DNA from: Bradyrhizobium manausense
Lineage (GTDB): Bacteria; Pseudomonadota; Alphaproteobacteria; Rhizobiales; Xanthobacteraceae
NCBI RefSeq assembly: GCF_018131105.1
Contig: NZ_JAFCJI010000001.1
Span: 2,666,001 to 2,730,000 of the forward strand
DNA length: 64,000 nucleotides
Direction of reading: 5' to 3'
Position numbers and translations under genes: made by a program
The notes under the pieces: model-generated
What the model saw: the letters and a program-made list of their open reading frames with translations, nothing else
Databases searched by the model: none
What the model was told of the DNA's origin: nothing
Part shown: positions 18,398 through 27,216 of the stretch, piece by piece
Layout: each line of letters starts with the position of its first letter
How positions within the stretch are numbered: position 1 is the stretch's first letter

Positions 18398-19993
18398 TCA
18401 GGCCCCAACCAGCAGCTCCCGCAGCTGCCGCTTCACCACCTTGCCATTGGCGTTGCGCGGAAGGGGTTCAGCGGTGACTGTCATGGTCTCCGGCACCTTG
18501 TAGTCGGAAAGCCGCTCGGCGCACCAGGCCTTCAGGTCCTCGCTACCAACCTGGACGCGCGTGACCACGACCGCGTGGACGCGCTCACCCAGCACCGGGC
18601 ATGGCTTTGCGATGATCGCGCTCTCGACCACGGCGGGATGGCCGGCCAGCACGGATTCGACTTCGGCCGAATAGATCTTGAGGCCGCCGCGATTGATCAT
18701 GTCTTTCTGCCGGTCGAACACGCGAACAAAGCCTTCGGCGTCGACCGAGCCCAGATCGCCCGAATGCCAGAAGCCGGCGGTAAAGCTCTCGGCCGTGGCC
18801 TTCGGGTTGCTCCAATAGCCCTTGATGACCGAGGCACTCTGGATCCAGAGCTCGCCGATCTCGCCGGGCGGCAGTTCACGCCCATCTGCACCCATCGCAA
18901 CGATGCGCGCGCCGGGACACGGCAGACCGACACTGTCGATATGACTTTCCGTCAATTCGCCCGGCATGATCGTCGAGGGCGACGTCGTCTCGGTCGCGCC
19001 GTAGCAGTTCGCGAGCTTCAGGCCGGGAATCGTTGCCTTGAGCTTCTCGATGGTTGCGACCGGCATCGGTGCGCCGCCAAAACCACCGATGCGCCAGCTC
19101 GAGAGATCGTAGCTGTCGAAATCCGGCTGGAGCAGGCAGAGATTGTACATCGCCGGCACCATCACCGTGTAGGTGACACGTTCGCGCGCGGCGAGCTTGA
19201 GATAGTCGGCCGCCTTGAACTCCGGCATGATGATCAGCGCGCCGCCACAGCAGATCATCGTCGTGATGTTGGCGACGACACCCGTGACGTGCCCGAGCGG
19301 AACGGCTGCGATCGACCGATCAGCTTCCGTCAGTTGCAGGCAGGACACGAACACCATCGAGGAATGCACGATGTTGCAATGGGCCAGCATCGCGCCCTTC
19401 GGCTTGCCTGTCGTGCCCGAGGTGTAGAGGATCATCGCGGTGTCCTCCTCGTTCACCTCAACCGGTGCCGGCGCCAAGGCATTGTCGGCGAGTATCGCGA
19501 AGCGCGACAGAGCCGGATCGTGGTCGACGGCAATGCGGTGAACCACACCGGGAACATCCTGCGCGTCAGGCAGCCGATCGGCGAGCGCAGCCTCGTGGAT
19601 CAATATCCTGGCGCCGCAATCGGAGAGCACATAGGCGATCTCCGGCTTCTGCTGGCGCGTGCTGAGCAGCACGGTGACCAGCCCCTCATGCGCGGCGGCG
19701 AACAGCAGCAGCGGAAATTCGATGCGATTGCCGAGCAGGATCGCAACGCGGTCGCCGCGTTGCAGGCCGAGCTTGCGAAAGCCCGATGCTATCCGTGCGG
19801 CCTGCTCCACCGCCTGCCGCCAGCTCAACCGGATATGACCGCAGACGAGCGCTTCGCTGTCACGATTGCGCGCAGAAGCCGCCGCGATCATCGCCCAGAG
19901 ACTGGCCGGCCGATCAATGAAGGCCGGCACCACCCGATCACCAAAACGCGCCTCGAACCGCATCGGCGGGATCTGAGATTGCGACCAGTCCAT
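18398..19993 (-). CDS. Acyl-CoA synthetase (ANL superfamily AMP-dependent ligase)
   Basis: A 531-residue adenylate-forming enzyme. It shows the P-loop-like A3 motif Y-T-S-G-T-T-G-K-P-K-G (about 189-199) and Y-G-A-T-E in A5. It also has G-E-L-W-I in A6, the H-S-G-D-L motif in A7, and the C-terminal catalytic Lys in N-A-N-G-K-V-V-K-R. It activates a carboxylic acid as the acyl-AMP and transfers it to CoA. The neighbours are unrelated (YfgM-like, NnrU), so the chain length of the substrate is open. Confidence 0.93.
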   Translation of the reverse strand: MDWSQSQIPPMRFEARFGDRVVPAFIDRPASLWAMIAAASARNRDSEALVCGHIRLSWRQAVEQAARIASGFRKLGLQRGDRVAILLGNRIEFPLLLFAAAHEGLVTVLLSTRQQKPEIAYVLSDCGARILIHEAALADRLPDAQDVPGVVHRIAVDHDPALSRFAILADNALAPAPVEVNEEDTAMILYTSGTTGKPKGAMLAHCNIVHSSMVFVSCLQLTEADRSIAAVPLGHVTGVVANITTMICCGGALIIMPEFKAADYLKLAARERVTYTVMVPAMYNLCLLQPDFDSYDLSSWRIGGFGGAPMPVATIEKLKATIPGLKLANCYGATETTSPSTIMPGELTESHIDSVGLPCPGARIVAMGADGRELPPGEIGELWIQSASVIKGYWSNPKATAESFTAGFWHSGDLGSVDAEGFVRVFDRQKDMINRGGLKIYSAEVESVLAGHPAVVESAIIAKPCPVLGERVHAVVVTRVQVGSEDLKAWCAERLSDYKVPETMTVTAEPLPRNANGKVVKRQLRELLVGA

Positions 19994-20066
19994 CGGAGGG
20001 TCCTCGGCTTGTTGCTTTTGTCACCTTCCGCGCATGAGCACGGAGGTGATGTCTTGCGCTGATCGG

Positions 20067-20651
20067 CTATCCGCCCATCACGGGAACGCCGATCACGACA
20101 GGATGGAACGCAAACGCCAGCGCCAGGTAAGCGACGATGCCGACCGCGACTGCGATCAGATCGTTGGTGACGCCGCCCACCGGAATCGGCGGGCCGCCGG
20201 CATCCTTGCGATGCTTCAGCGAAATGCGGTCATAGACGCCCCAGCCCAAGAAGGAGCCGAACAAGATGATGGAGCCAAGATCGCCATTGGCGAGCAGGTG
20301 CGCCGCCGCCCACAGTTTGATACCTGCGAGCATTGGATGTTTCAGCGTCGCATAGATGCGACCGCGCAGGTAGGACGCGACCACCAGAATGACGGCAGGG
20401 AGCATCAACGCCACCGTGATGTGCTTCATCGCCTTCGGCGGATGCCAGACGTCGATCCAGCCGGTCGCACGATAATGGCCAAAGCCCCAGACGATCAACG
20501 CCAGTCCCGCGAGCGAGACGACCGAATACAGGATCTTGTAGGTCCCCTCGCCCAGCCGCGCGATCGCCTGTGCGCGCGCATCACGTTTCGTTGTGAAAAC
20601 ATGGGCGGCGAAAAACAGCACCAGCCCCAGGATCATGACCAGCAGACCCAC
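20067..20651 (-). CDS. NnrU family membrane protein
   Basis: A 194-residue integral membrane protein with about five hydrophobic segments. It has the family-typical start G-L-L-V-M-I-L-G-L-V-L-F-F-A-A-H and the internal K-H-P-M-L-A-G-I-K-L-W-A-A-A-H-L. NnrU proteins are linked to nitrite/nitric-oxide respiration in denitrifiers and are related to isoprenoid-modifying membrane proteins. It starts with GTG at 20651 behind GGGGAGGA. No denitrification gene is adjacent, so the physiological link rests on the family only. Confidence 0.85.
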   Translation of the reverse strand: MGLLVMILGLVLFFAAHVFTTKRDARAQAIARLGEGTYKILYSVVSLAGLALIVWGFGHYRATGWIDVWHPPKAMKHITVALMLPAVILVVASYLRGRIYATLKHPMLAGIKLWAAAHLLANGDLGSIILFGSFLGWGVYDRISLKHRKDAGGPPIPVGGVTNDLIAVAVGIVAYLALAFAFHPVVIGVPVMGG

Positions 20652-20721
20652 GACATCCTCCCCTCAACCAGCGCCCCAGCTCTGAGGTATCATTGATTGG
20701 CCGCCGCTCGCAACTGACGCG

Positions 20722-21300
20722 CTACCTTCCGAGCTCTCGATTGTCGACATAGCGGATCGCAATGGGCCGTCCGGCCAAAGCGCCACCAAGGCCGCTGGTG
20801 AACTTCAACGGGAGACAGGCGTTCAGCGATGAATTGATCGCCTTGAGGTAGGTGGTTCGCGTATCGGCGGGGACGCCCGCAGTCGCAAAGGTCAGCCGCG
20901 GCGGACCGATCAGGCCGCCGGCTTTATTGAAGCTGAAACGGACGGCCATCTGCATGCCTGCGCGCGCGTTGTCCGATGGCGGTGACCAGCATGTGCGCAG
21001 CTCCGCAAAGAGATCACCGATCGTATCGAGATCGTGATCCGGCTTTTGATACTTGGCCCGATCAGCCTCCGCAGGCACGCTCTCGATCGTGAGCTGGAGG
21101 TTCTGGCCATAGGGATAGTCGATCTCGGGAATGCAGGGGCCGGGCTCGAGCGGACTGCAATAGGACGGCGTGCAGGGCCGGCCGTCGAGCACACTACACG
21201 GCTCGTGCGCAAACGGGATCGGATTGATCTGGCGACGCTGCGCGTCGGCGGTGAAGGTTGATATCGCCAACAGTGTGAGAACGAGAATGCCGCGCCACAT
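20722..21300 (-). CDS. Secreted hypothetical protein, TonB/TolA C-like domain
   Basis: A 192-residue exported protein. ATG at 21300 was chosen because M-W-R-G-I-L-V-L-T-L-L-A-I-S-T-F-T-A-D-A-Q is a good signal peptide; the frame stays open 57 bases further upstream. A cysteine-rich patch follows (C-S-V, C-T-P-S-Y-C, C-I). The C-terminal half, with M-A-V-R-F-S-F-N-K-A-G-G-L-I-G and a run ending C-L-P-L-K-F, recalls the TonB/TolA C-terminal fold. No TonB box or proline-rich spacer is present. Function unknown. Confidence 0.72.
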   Translation of the reverse strand: MWRGILVLTLLAISTFTADAQRRQINPIPFAHEPCSVLDGRPCTPSYCSPLEPGPCIPEIDYPYGQNLQLTIESVPAEADRAKYQKPDHDLDTIGDLFAELRTCWSPPSDNARAGMQMAVRFSFNKAGGLIGPPRLTFATAGVPADTRTTYLKAINSSLNACLPLKFTSGLGGALAGRPIAIRYVDNRELGR

Positions 21301-21401
21301 GCTTTGAGCTCGCGATGCCACGTCGGCGAAAGGTGGCACCGTTCGTGACAGCGTCAAGCCTGCGCCCGTTCACATGCTCGCGTGCGAAAGGATGGGGCGC
21401 C

Positions 21402-23024
21402 CTACCCCTTCCGCTTGACGTCCTTGACGTTGGTGAACTCGATGCCCTCGGCGCGCTCCTTGGTATAGCCGAGATAGAACTCGTTCCGGGCGAGATACAC
21501 GGGGTCGCCGTCGACGTCGTCGGCAATACTCGACGTGTTGCCCGCGATGAAGGTGTCGAGCTTCTTGCGATCCTCCGAGGAGACCCAGCGCGCGAGCTGG
21601 AACTCACTCACCTCGAATTCGACCGGCAGTGAATATTCCGCTTCCAGCCGTGCCTTGAGCACGTCGAGCTGCAGCGCGCCGACCACGCCGACCAATGCCG
21701 GTGCGCCGTCGCGCGGCCGGAACACCTGCACAACGCCCTCTTCCGACATCTGCTGGAGCGCTTCCTTCAGCTTTTTCGCCTTCATCGCGTCGGTGAGGCG
21801 GACGCGGCGGACGATTTCCGGTGCGAAGCTCGGCACGCCGACGAAATTGAAATCCTCGCCCTCGGTCAGCGTATCGCCGATGCGCAGTGTACCGTGATTG
21901 GGAATGCCGACGACGTCGCCTGCAAAGGCCTCGTCCGCCACCGATCGGTCCTGGGCAAAGAAAAATTGCGGGCTCGACAGCGGCATGCTCTTGCCGGTGC
22001 GCACCAGCTTGGCCTTCATGCCGCGGCTGAGCTTGCCGGAGCAGAGGCGCGCAAACGCGATGCGGTCGCGGTGGTTCGGATCCATATTGGCCTGGATCTT
22101 GAACACGAAGGCGCTCATGCGCGGATCGGTGGCCTCGACCTTGCGCTGGTCGCTGTCCTGCGCACGCGGCTCGGGCGCAAACTTGCCGAGGCCTTCCAGG
22201 AGGTCGCCGACGCCGAAATTGCGCAGCGCGCTGCCGAAGTAAACCGGCGTCAGATGGCCCTCGCGGAACGCATCGAGCTCGAACGGTTTTGAGGCCTCGG
22301 TGACGAGTTCAAGCTCGTCCTTCACCGCCGACACATCGAGATTGGCGTTGAGCTTGGCCAGTTCCTCGATCTCGATCTGCTGCGCGGCACCTGTCTTGGC
22401 GCCGCCGCCTTCGAGCAGGCGTACGCCGCCATTGACGACGTCATAGGTACCGAGGAAGTCGCGACCCCGGCCGACCGGCCAGGTCATCGGCGTGGTGTCG
22501 AGCGCCAGCGTTTTCTCGATCTCGTCGAGCAGCTCGAACACGTCACGGCTCTCGCGATCCATCTTGTTGATGAACGTGATGATCGGGATGTCGCGAAGGC
22601 GGCACACCTCGAACAACTTGCGTGTCCGCGCCTCGATGCCCTTGGCCGCGTCGATGACCATGACGGCAGAGTCGACGGCGGTGAGCGTGCGATAGGTGTC
22701 TTCCGAAAAGTCCTCGTGGCCCGGCGTGTCCAGCAGGTTGAACACAAGGCCTTCGAACTCGAAGGTCATCACCGAGGTCACGACCGAGATGCCGCGCTCG
22801 CGCTCGATCTTCATCCAGTCCGAACGGGTGTTGCGCCGCTCGCCCTTGGCCTTGACCTGGCCGGCCAGGTTGATGGCGCCGCCGAACAGGAGAAGCTTTT
22901 CGGTCAGCGTGGTCTTGCCGGCGTCAGGGTGCGAGATGATCGCAAAGGTGCGCCGCCGCGACACTTCTGCGGCAAGCGGGGAACGGGCCGGCGATTCGGC
23001 TGTGGTGGCGGCAATGTCGGACAT
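21402..23024 (-). CDS. prfC: Peptide chain release factor 3
   Basis: Class II release-factor GTPase that recycles RF1/RF2 from the ribosome after peptide release. G1 is S-H-P-D-A-G-K-T-T-L-T, G2/switch I carries R-G-I-S-V-V-T-S-V-M, G3 is D-T-P-G-H-E-D-F-S-E-D, and G4 is N-K-M-D-R-E. The RF3-specific switch replaces the EF-G sequence. Length 540 is normal. It is transcribed away from the riboswitch-sugE unit, so the two share the region 23025-23111. Confidence 0.97.
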   Translation of the reverse strand: MSDIAATTAESPARSPLAAEVSRRRTFAIISHPDAGKTTLTEKLLLFGGAINLAGQVKAKGERRNTRSDWMKIERERGISVVTSVMTFEFEGLVFNLLDTPGHEDFSEDTYRTLTAVDSAVMVIDAAKGIEARTRKLFEVCRLRDIPIITFINKMDRESRDVFELLDEIEKTLALDTTPMTWPVGRGRDFLGTYDVVNGGVRLLEGGGAKTGAAQQIEIEELAKLNANLDVSAVKDELELVTEASKPFELDAFREGHLTPVYFGSALRNFGVGDLLEGLGKFAPEPRAQDSDQRKVEATDPRMSAFVFKIQANMDPNHRDRIAFARLCSGKLSRGMKAKLVRTGKSMPLSSPQFFFAQDRSVADEAFAGDVVGIPNHGTLRIGDTLTEGEDFNFVGVPSFAPEIVRRVRLTDAMKAKKLKEALQQMSEEGVVQVFRPRDGAPALVGVVGALQLDVLKARLEAEYSLPVEFEVSEFQLARWVSSEDRKKLDTFIAGNTSSIADDVDGDPVYLARNEFYLGYTKERAEGIEFTNVKDVKRKG

Positions 23025-23111
23025 GGCGGGAGCGTTTGGCAGGGAAAATGGGCCGGATCAAGCCTCATTTGGTGATTGCGCAGCCCTTCGGCCAGCCCCA
23101 TATCGGCCTCC

Positions 23112-23165
23112 GGGAGGACGACCTCCTTGCTCATCAGCATATTGGCCTAGCGGGGACGACCCTGC
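23112..23165 (+). promoter_or_regulatory. Guanidine-II (mini-ykkC) riboswitch
   Basis: Two small hairpins both carry an ACGA tetraloop. P1 is GGAGG-ACGA-CCTCC (23113-23126) and P2 is GCGGGG-ACGA-CCCTGC (23150-23165, six pairs including one G-U). The linker is 23 bases. A GGAGGG ribosome site (23173-23178) and the sugE ATG (23184) follow. Two stem-loops with ACGR loops near the ribosome site of a sugE-type gene define the guanidine-II class. The 3' arm of P1 (ACCTCC) is complementary to the ribosome site, which suggests translational control: without guanidine the arm can block the site, with guanidine P1 holds it. Confidence 0.9.
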
Positions 23166-23183
23166 CTTGAATGGAGGGTCGTC

Positions 23184-23498
23184 ATGGCCTGGAGCATCCT
23201 GTTCGTTGCCGGTCTTCTCGAGATCACCTGGGCGATTGGCCTGAAATATACCGAGGGTTTTACCAGGCTGGTTCCCTCCGTGATCACGCTTGCGGCCATG
23301 GCCGGCAGCGTGATCCTGCTCGGTCTCGCACTGAAGTCCCTGCCTGTCGGAACCGCCTATGCGGTCTGGACCGGCATCGGCGCGGTCGGCACCGCCACGC
23401 TCGGCATCTACCTGTTCGGCGAGCCCGCCACCGCGCTCCGCCTCGCCAGCATCGGACTGATCGTGGCCGGCATCGTCGGGCTGAAGCTCGTTACTTGA
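23184..23498 (+). CDS. sugE: Guanidinium exporter Gdx (SugE), SMR family
   Basis: A 104-residue, four-helix small multidrug resistance protein. It has the SugE/Gdx hallmarks: M-A-W at the start, the membrane Glu in L-L-E-I-T-W-A (E13), G-L-K-Y-T-E-G-F, and the [15 protein letters not shown] helix. Gdx works as a dual-topology dimer that exports guanidinium in exchange for protons. The upstream guanidine-II riboswitch supports this substrate over quaternary ammonium drugs. Its 3' end overlaps the convergent phosphate-transporter gene by eight bases. Confidence 0.96.
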   Translation: MAWSILFVAGLLEITWAIGLKYTEGFTRLVPSVITLAAMAGSVILLGLALKSLPVGTAYAVWTGIGAVGTATLGIYLFGEPATALRLASIGLIVAGIVGLKLVT

Positions 23499-24495
23499 AG
23501 ATCTGGACCGCCCACCAGCTCAGCGCGGCGACGATGGCTGAGGCCGGGATCGTGATCACCCAGGCATAGACGATCGAGCTCGCCACGTTCCAGCGCACCG
23601 CCGAGACGCGGCGGGCCGCACCGACGCCGACGATGGCGCCAGTGATGGTGTGGGTGGTCGAGACGGGAACGCCGAGGAAGGTCGCAATGAACAGGGTGGC
23701 CGCGCCACCGGTCTCGGCGCAAAATCCCTGCATCGGCGTCAGCTTGGTGATGCGCAGGCCCATGGTACGGACGATGCGCCAGCCGCCCATCAACGTGCCC
23801 AGAGCCATCGCGGCCTGGCAGGACAACACCACCCAGAACGGCACCGTAAATTCATTGCCGAGATGGCCCTGTGAATAGAGCAGCACGGCAATGATGCCCA
23901 TGGTCTTCTGCGCGTCGTTGCCGCCATGTCCGAGCGAATAGAGCGAGGCGGAGGCGAATTGCAGGATGCGGAAGGCGCGATCGACCGCGAACGGCGTCGA
24001 GCGCACCGAGAGCCACGACACGATCGCGACCAGCATCATCGCGAGCAGGAAGCCGACCAGCGGCGACAGCACGATCGCCAGCACCGCCTTGGTCAATCCG
24101 CTCCACACGGCCGCATGGATTCCGGCCTTGGCCATGCCGCCGCCGACGAGGCCGCCGATCAGCGCATGTGAGGACGAGGACGGAATGCCGAGCGCCCAGG
24201 TCACCAGATTCCAGACGATGGCGCCGACAAGTGCGGCAAAGATCACCTGGGCGTCGACGATCGCGGGATCGATGATGCCGGTGCCGATGGTCTGGGCAAC
24301 GTGCAGGCCGAACACCATGAAGGCGACGAAATTGAAGAACGCGGCCCAGATCACCGCGAATTGCGGCCGCAGCACGCGGGTCGAGACGATGGTCGCGATC
24401 GAATTGGCGGCGTCGTGCAGGCCGTTCAGGAAGTCGAACAGCAGTGCGACGGCGATCAGTCCGACCAGGACGGGAAGACCCAACGCAGCATCCAC
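23491..24495 (-). CDS. pit: PiT family inorganic phosphate transporter
   Basis: A 334-residue low-affinity phosphate symporter. Both PiT signature regions are visible: [15 protein letters not shown] at residues 20-34 and [14 protein letters not shown] in the C-terminal half, with [12 protein letters not shown] between. About ten transmembrane segments. It follows a DUF47 gene by 14 bases, the usual Pit accessory arrangement in bacteria. Confidence 0.95.
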   Translation of the reverse strand: MDAALGLPVLVGLIAVALLFDFLNGLHDAANSIATIVSTRVLRPQFAVIWAAFFNFVAFMVFGLHVAQTIGTGIIDPAIVDAQVIFAALVGAIVWNLVTWALGIPSSSSHALIGGLVGGGMAKAGIHAAVWSGLTKAVLAIVLSPLVGFLLAMMLVAIVSWLSVRSTPFAVDRAFRILQFASASLYSLGHGGNDAQKTMGIIAVLLYSQGHLGNEFTVPFWVVLSCQAAMALGTLMGGWRIVRTMGLRITKLTPMQGFCAETGGAATLFIATFLGVPVSTTHTITGAIVGVGAARRVSAVRWNVASSIVYAWVITIPASAIVAALSWWAVQIFK

Positions 24496-24509
24496 AGCGC
24501 GGCCCTGCC

Positions 24510-25154
24510 CTACACTTGCTCGATGACGATGCTGTTGATCTCGTTCGCCACGTCATCGAAGCGATCGGCAACCTTTTCGAGATGGTCGTAGATCTCGGCG
24601 CCGACGATGAAGTTCATGGCGCTGCCGTCACGATGCTTGAGGAACAGCTCCTTCAGACCGATGTCATGCAGGTCGTCGACGCGGCCCTCGAGCTTGGTCA
24701 GCTCTTCCGTGATCGCGGTCAGCATCGCGACGTTCGGCCCGATCGATTGCATCAGCGGCAGCGCCCGTCCAACCAGATTCGCGCATTCGATCAGCAGCGC
24801 ACCGATCTCGCGCATCGGCGGCTCGAAGGTGCGGACCTCGAACAACATCACGGCTTTCGCCGTCTGCTGCATCTGGTCGATGGCGTCGTCCATCGAGGTG
24901 ATCAGGTTCTTGATGTCGCCGCGGTCGAACGGCGTGATGAAGGTGCGACGCACCGCCGTCAGCACCTCTCGGGTGATGTTGTCGGCATCGTTCTCGAACT
25001 GGCTGACGCGCTGGCAGTAGACCGGCGTCTCTTCGCCCCCGTTCAGCACGCCCTGGAGCGCGATCGAGCCCTGGATCACGGTCTGGGCGTGGCGGTCGAA
25101 CAGGTCGAAGAACCGTTCTTCCTTCGGGAGGAAAGCGCGAAACCATCGCATCAT
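24510..25154 (-). CDS. DUF47 (PhoU-like) Pit accessory protein
   Basis: A 214-residue all-helical protein of the DUF47 family (start M-M-R-W-F-R-A-F-L-P-K-E-E-R-F-F-D-L-F). It folds like PhoU and carries the acidic E-x-x-x-D type metal-binding repeats (F-E-N-D-A-D-N-I; M-D-D-A-I-D). DUF47 genes are commonly cotranscribed with pit and are thought to modulate it. Here it is the promoter-proximal gene, with pit 14 bases downstream. Confidence 0.93.
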   Translation of the reverse strand: MMRWFRAFLPKEERFFDLFDRHAQTVIQGSIALQGVLNGGEETPVYCQRVSQFENDADNITREVLTAVRRTFITPFDRGDIKNLITSMDDAIDQMQQTAKAVMLFEVRTFEPPMREIGALLIECANLVGRALPLMQSIGPNVAMLTAITEELTKLEGRVDDLHDIGLKELFLKHRDGSAMNFIVGAEIYDHLEKVADRFDDVANEINSIVIEQV

Positions 25155-25310
25155 GGGACTGGTCTACCGGTTGGAAATAGCCCGGCCCGAACGGACCGTC
25201 ACAAAACCGTCATAGACCATTTTCGCCTGGCGCGCGTGTCATCTCACGCCCGCGAAGCCGGATCATCCACCGGATTCGCAAACCAATAAAACATACGTTA
25301 TATCAGCTAC

Positions 25311-26279
25311 TTATAGCGACCGCCGGAAGTAGTGCGCGATTTCACCGATGATGCCACGGCGGAAGGTGAGCACGCAGATCACGAAGATCGAGCCCTGGAT
25401 CACCGTCACCCACTGGCCGAACCCCGCCAGATATTGCTGCATGGCGATGATCACGAAGGCGCCGACCACGGGGCCGAAGATGGTTCCGAGACCGCCGACC
25501 AGCGTCATGAGCACGACTTCGCCCGACATCGACCAGTGCACGTCGGTGAGCGAGGCGTTCTGCGCCACGAACACTTTCAGCGCGCCGGCGAAGCCTGCCA
25601 GCGTTCCCGACAGGACGAACGCCAGGAACTTGTACTGGTCGGTCCGGTAGCCGAGCGAGATCGCGCGCGGCTCGTTCTCGCGGATCGACTTCAGAACCTC
25701 ACCGAAGGGCGAGTTAATGATGCGGTAGATCAGCAGGAAGCCCGCGAGGAAGCCGACCAGCACGACATAGTAGAGCACGGTCGGCTTCGACAGATCGAAG
25801 ATGCCGAACATGTGCCCCTGCGGAATGCCCTGGATGCCGTCCTCGCCATGGGTAAACGGCGCCTGGAGATAGATGAAGTACAGCAGCTGCGACAGCGCCA
25901 GCGTGATCATCGAGAAGTAGATGCCCTGCCGGCGGATCGAGATGTAGCCGGTGATGAGCGACAGCCCGAACGCCGCGGCGACGCCGACGAGCACGCCAAG
26001 TTCGGGCGGCAGCGCCCAGACCTTTAGGGCATGCGCGCTGCAATAACCGGCAGTGCCCATGAACATCGCATGGCCAAACGACAGCAGGCCGCCGTAGCCG
26101 ATCAGGAGATTGAACGCGCAGGCAAGCAGCGCAAAGCACAGCGCCTGCATCACGAAGAACGGATAGACTCCCGTGAAAGGCACCGACGCAAGCAGCAGCG
26201 CCATCACCACAAACAAGATCATCTCGTCGCGCATCGCGCGCGGGGTTACCGTCAGCGTGTCGTCCGTCAAGGCTGTCAT
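25311..26279 (-). CDS. livM: Branched-chain amino-acid ABC permease LivM
   Basis: A 322-residue inner-membrane permease with about ten segments. It has the LivM signature around N-L-L-I-G-Y-G-G-L-L-S-F-G-H-A-M-F and the cytoplasmic coupling loop with S-I-R-E-N-E-P-R-A-I-S-L-G-Y. It follows livH after a single base, so the two are coupled. It pairs with LivH to form the membrane channel of the transporter encoded by 25.3-30 kb. Confidence 0.95.
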   Translation of the reverse strand: MTALTDDTLTVTPRAMRDEMILFVVMALLLASVPFTGVYPFFVMQALCFALLACAFNLLIGYGGLLSFGHAMFMGTAGYCSAHALKVWALPPELGVLVGVAAAFGLSLITGYISIRRQGIYFSMITLALSQLLYFIYLQAPFTHGEDGIQGIPQGHMFGIFDLSKPTVLYYVVLVGFLAGFLLIYRIINSPFGEVLKSIRENEPRAISLGYRTDQYKFLAFVLSGTLAGFAGALKVFVAQNASLTDVHWSMSGEVVLMTLVGGLGTIFGPVVGAFVIIAMQQYLAGFGQWVTVIQGSIFVICVLTFRRGIIGEIAHYFRRSL

Positions 26280-26280
26280 A

Positions 26281-27144
26281 TCAGGCCGCCCTTCCCGTCA
26301 ATCCCGTTGGCTTCACCAAGAGCACCAGCACCATCAGCACGAACACGACGGTGTTGGAGGCCTCGGGGTAGAAATATTTGGTCAGGCCCTCGATCACACC
26401 GAGTGCGAAGCCGGTGATGATGGAACCCATGATCGATCCCATGCCGCCGATCACCACCACCGCGAACACCACGATGATGAGGTCGGCGCCCATCAGCGGC
26501 CGCACCTGGTTGATTGGCGCCGAGAGCACGCCGGCGAGCGCGGCAAGGCCGACGCCGAGGCCGTACGTGAGCGTGATCATGCGCGGTACGTTGATGCCGA
26601 AGGCACGCACCAGCGTCGGATTTTCAGTCGCTGCACGCAGGTAAGCACCAAGCCGCGTCTTCTCGATCAGGAACCAGGTGGCGATGCAGACGAACAGTGA
26701 GAAGACGACGACCCAAGCGCGATAGATCGGCAGGAACATGAAGCCGAGATTCAAGCCACCCTTGAGCTGGTCCGGGATGGAATAAGGCAGGCCGGAAGAG
26801 CCGAAATAGTTCTGGAACACGCCCTGCACGATCAGCGCGATGCCGAACGTCAGCAGCAGGCCGTAGAGGTGGTCGAGCCCGGTCAGGAATTTCAGCATGG
26901 TCCGCTCCAGGAGCATGCCGAAGATGCCGACGATGATCGGCGCAAGCAGCAGCGCCCACCAGTAATTGATGCCGCCGAGGTTCAGCAGGAAATAGGCGAC
27001 GAAGGCGCCCATCATGTAGAGCGCGCCATGGGCGAAATTGATGATGTTGAGCATGCCGAAGATGACGGCGAGCCCGAGACTGAGCAGCGCGTAGAACGAG
27101 CCGTTGATCAGTCCCACCAGTAGCTGTGCGTAGAGAGCCTGCAT
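26281..27144 (-). CDS. livH: Branched-chain amino-acid ABC permease LivH
   Basis: A permease of 287 residues from ATG at 27144 (a TTG 33 bases upstream is the other candidate). It opens M-Q-A-L-Y-A-Q-L-L-V-G-L-I-N-G-S-F-Y-A-L, the normal LivH beginning, with F-G-M-L-N-I-I-N-F-A-H-G soon after. It is preceded by the binding-protein gene; an 11-bp stem-loop (27184-27208) lies in the gap. Confidence 0.94.
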   Translation of the reverse strand: MQALYAQLLVGLINGSFYALLSLGLAVIFGMLNIINFAHGALYMMGAFVAYFLLNLGGINYWWALLLAPIIVGIFGMLLERTMLKFLTGLDHLYGLLLTFGIALIVQGVFQNYFGSSGLPYSIPDQLKGGLNLGFMFLPIYRAWVVVFSLFVCIATWFLIEKTRLGAYLRAATENPTLVRAFGINVPRMITLTYGLGVGLAALAGVLSAPINQVRPLMGADLIIVVFAVVVIGGMGSIMGSIITGFALGVIEGLTKYFYPEASNTVVFVLMVLVLLVKPTGLTGRAA

Positions 27145-27183
27145 CGATCCAGCACCCAGTCCCTTCGGCGTTCCCAAAGTAGC

Positions 27184-27208
27184 GTCCGCCGGCTGGCAGC
27201 CGGCGGAC
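27184..27208 (-). promoter_or_regulatory. Intercistronic stem-loop between livK and livH
   Basis: A perfect 11-bp inverted repeat, GTCCGCCGGCT (27184-27194) and AGCCGGCGGAC (27198-27208), with a three-base loop, lies nine bases after the binding-protein stop on the minus strand. There is no T-run on the downstream side. It is therefore better read as an mRNA stabiliser or partial terminator, which would allow more binding protein than permease, than as a full terminator. Confidence 0.7.
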
Positions 27209-27216
27209 TGTTGGTC

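Noticed and set aside
18158..20062. A 634-codon plus-strand frame opposite the acyl-CoA synthetase
   Set aside because: The minus strand has all ANL-superfamily motifs. The plus frame is arginine- and histidine-rich without domain features.
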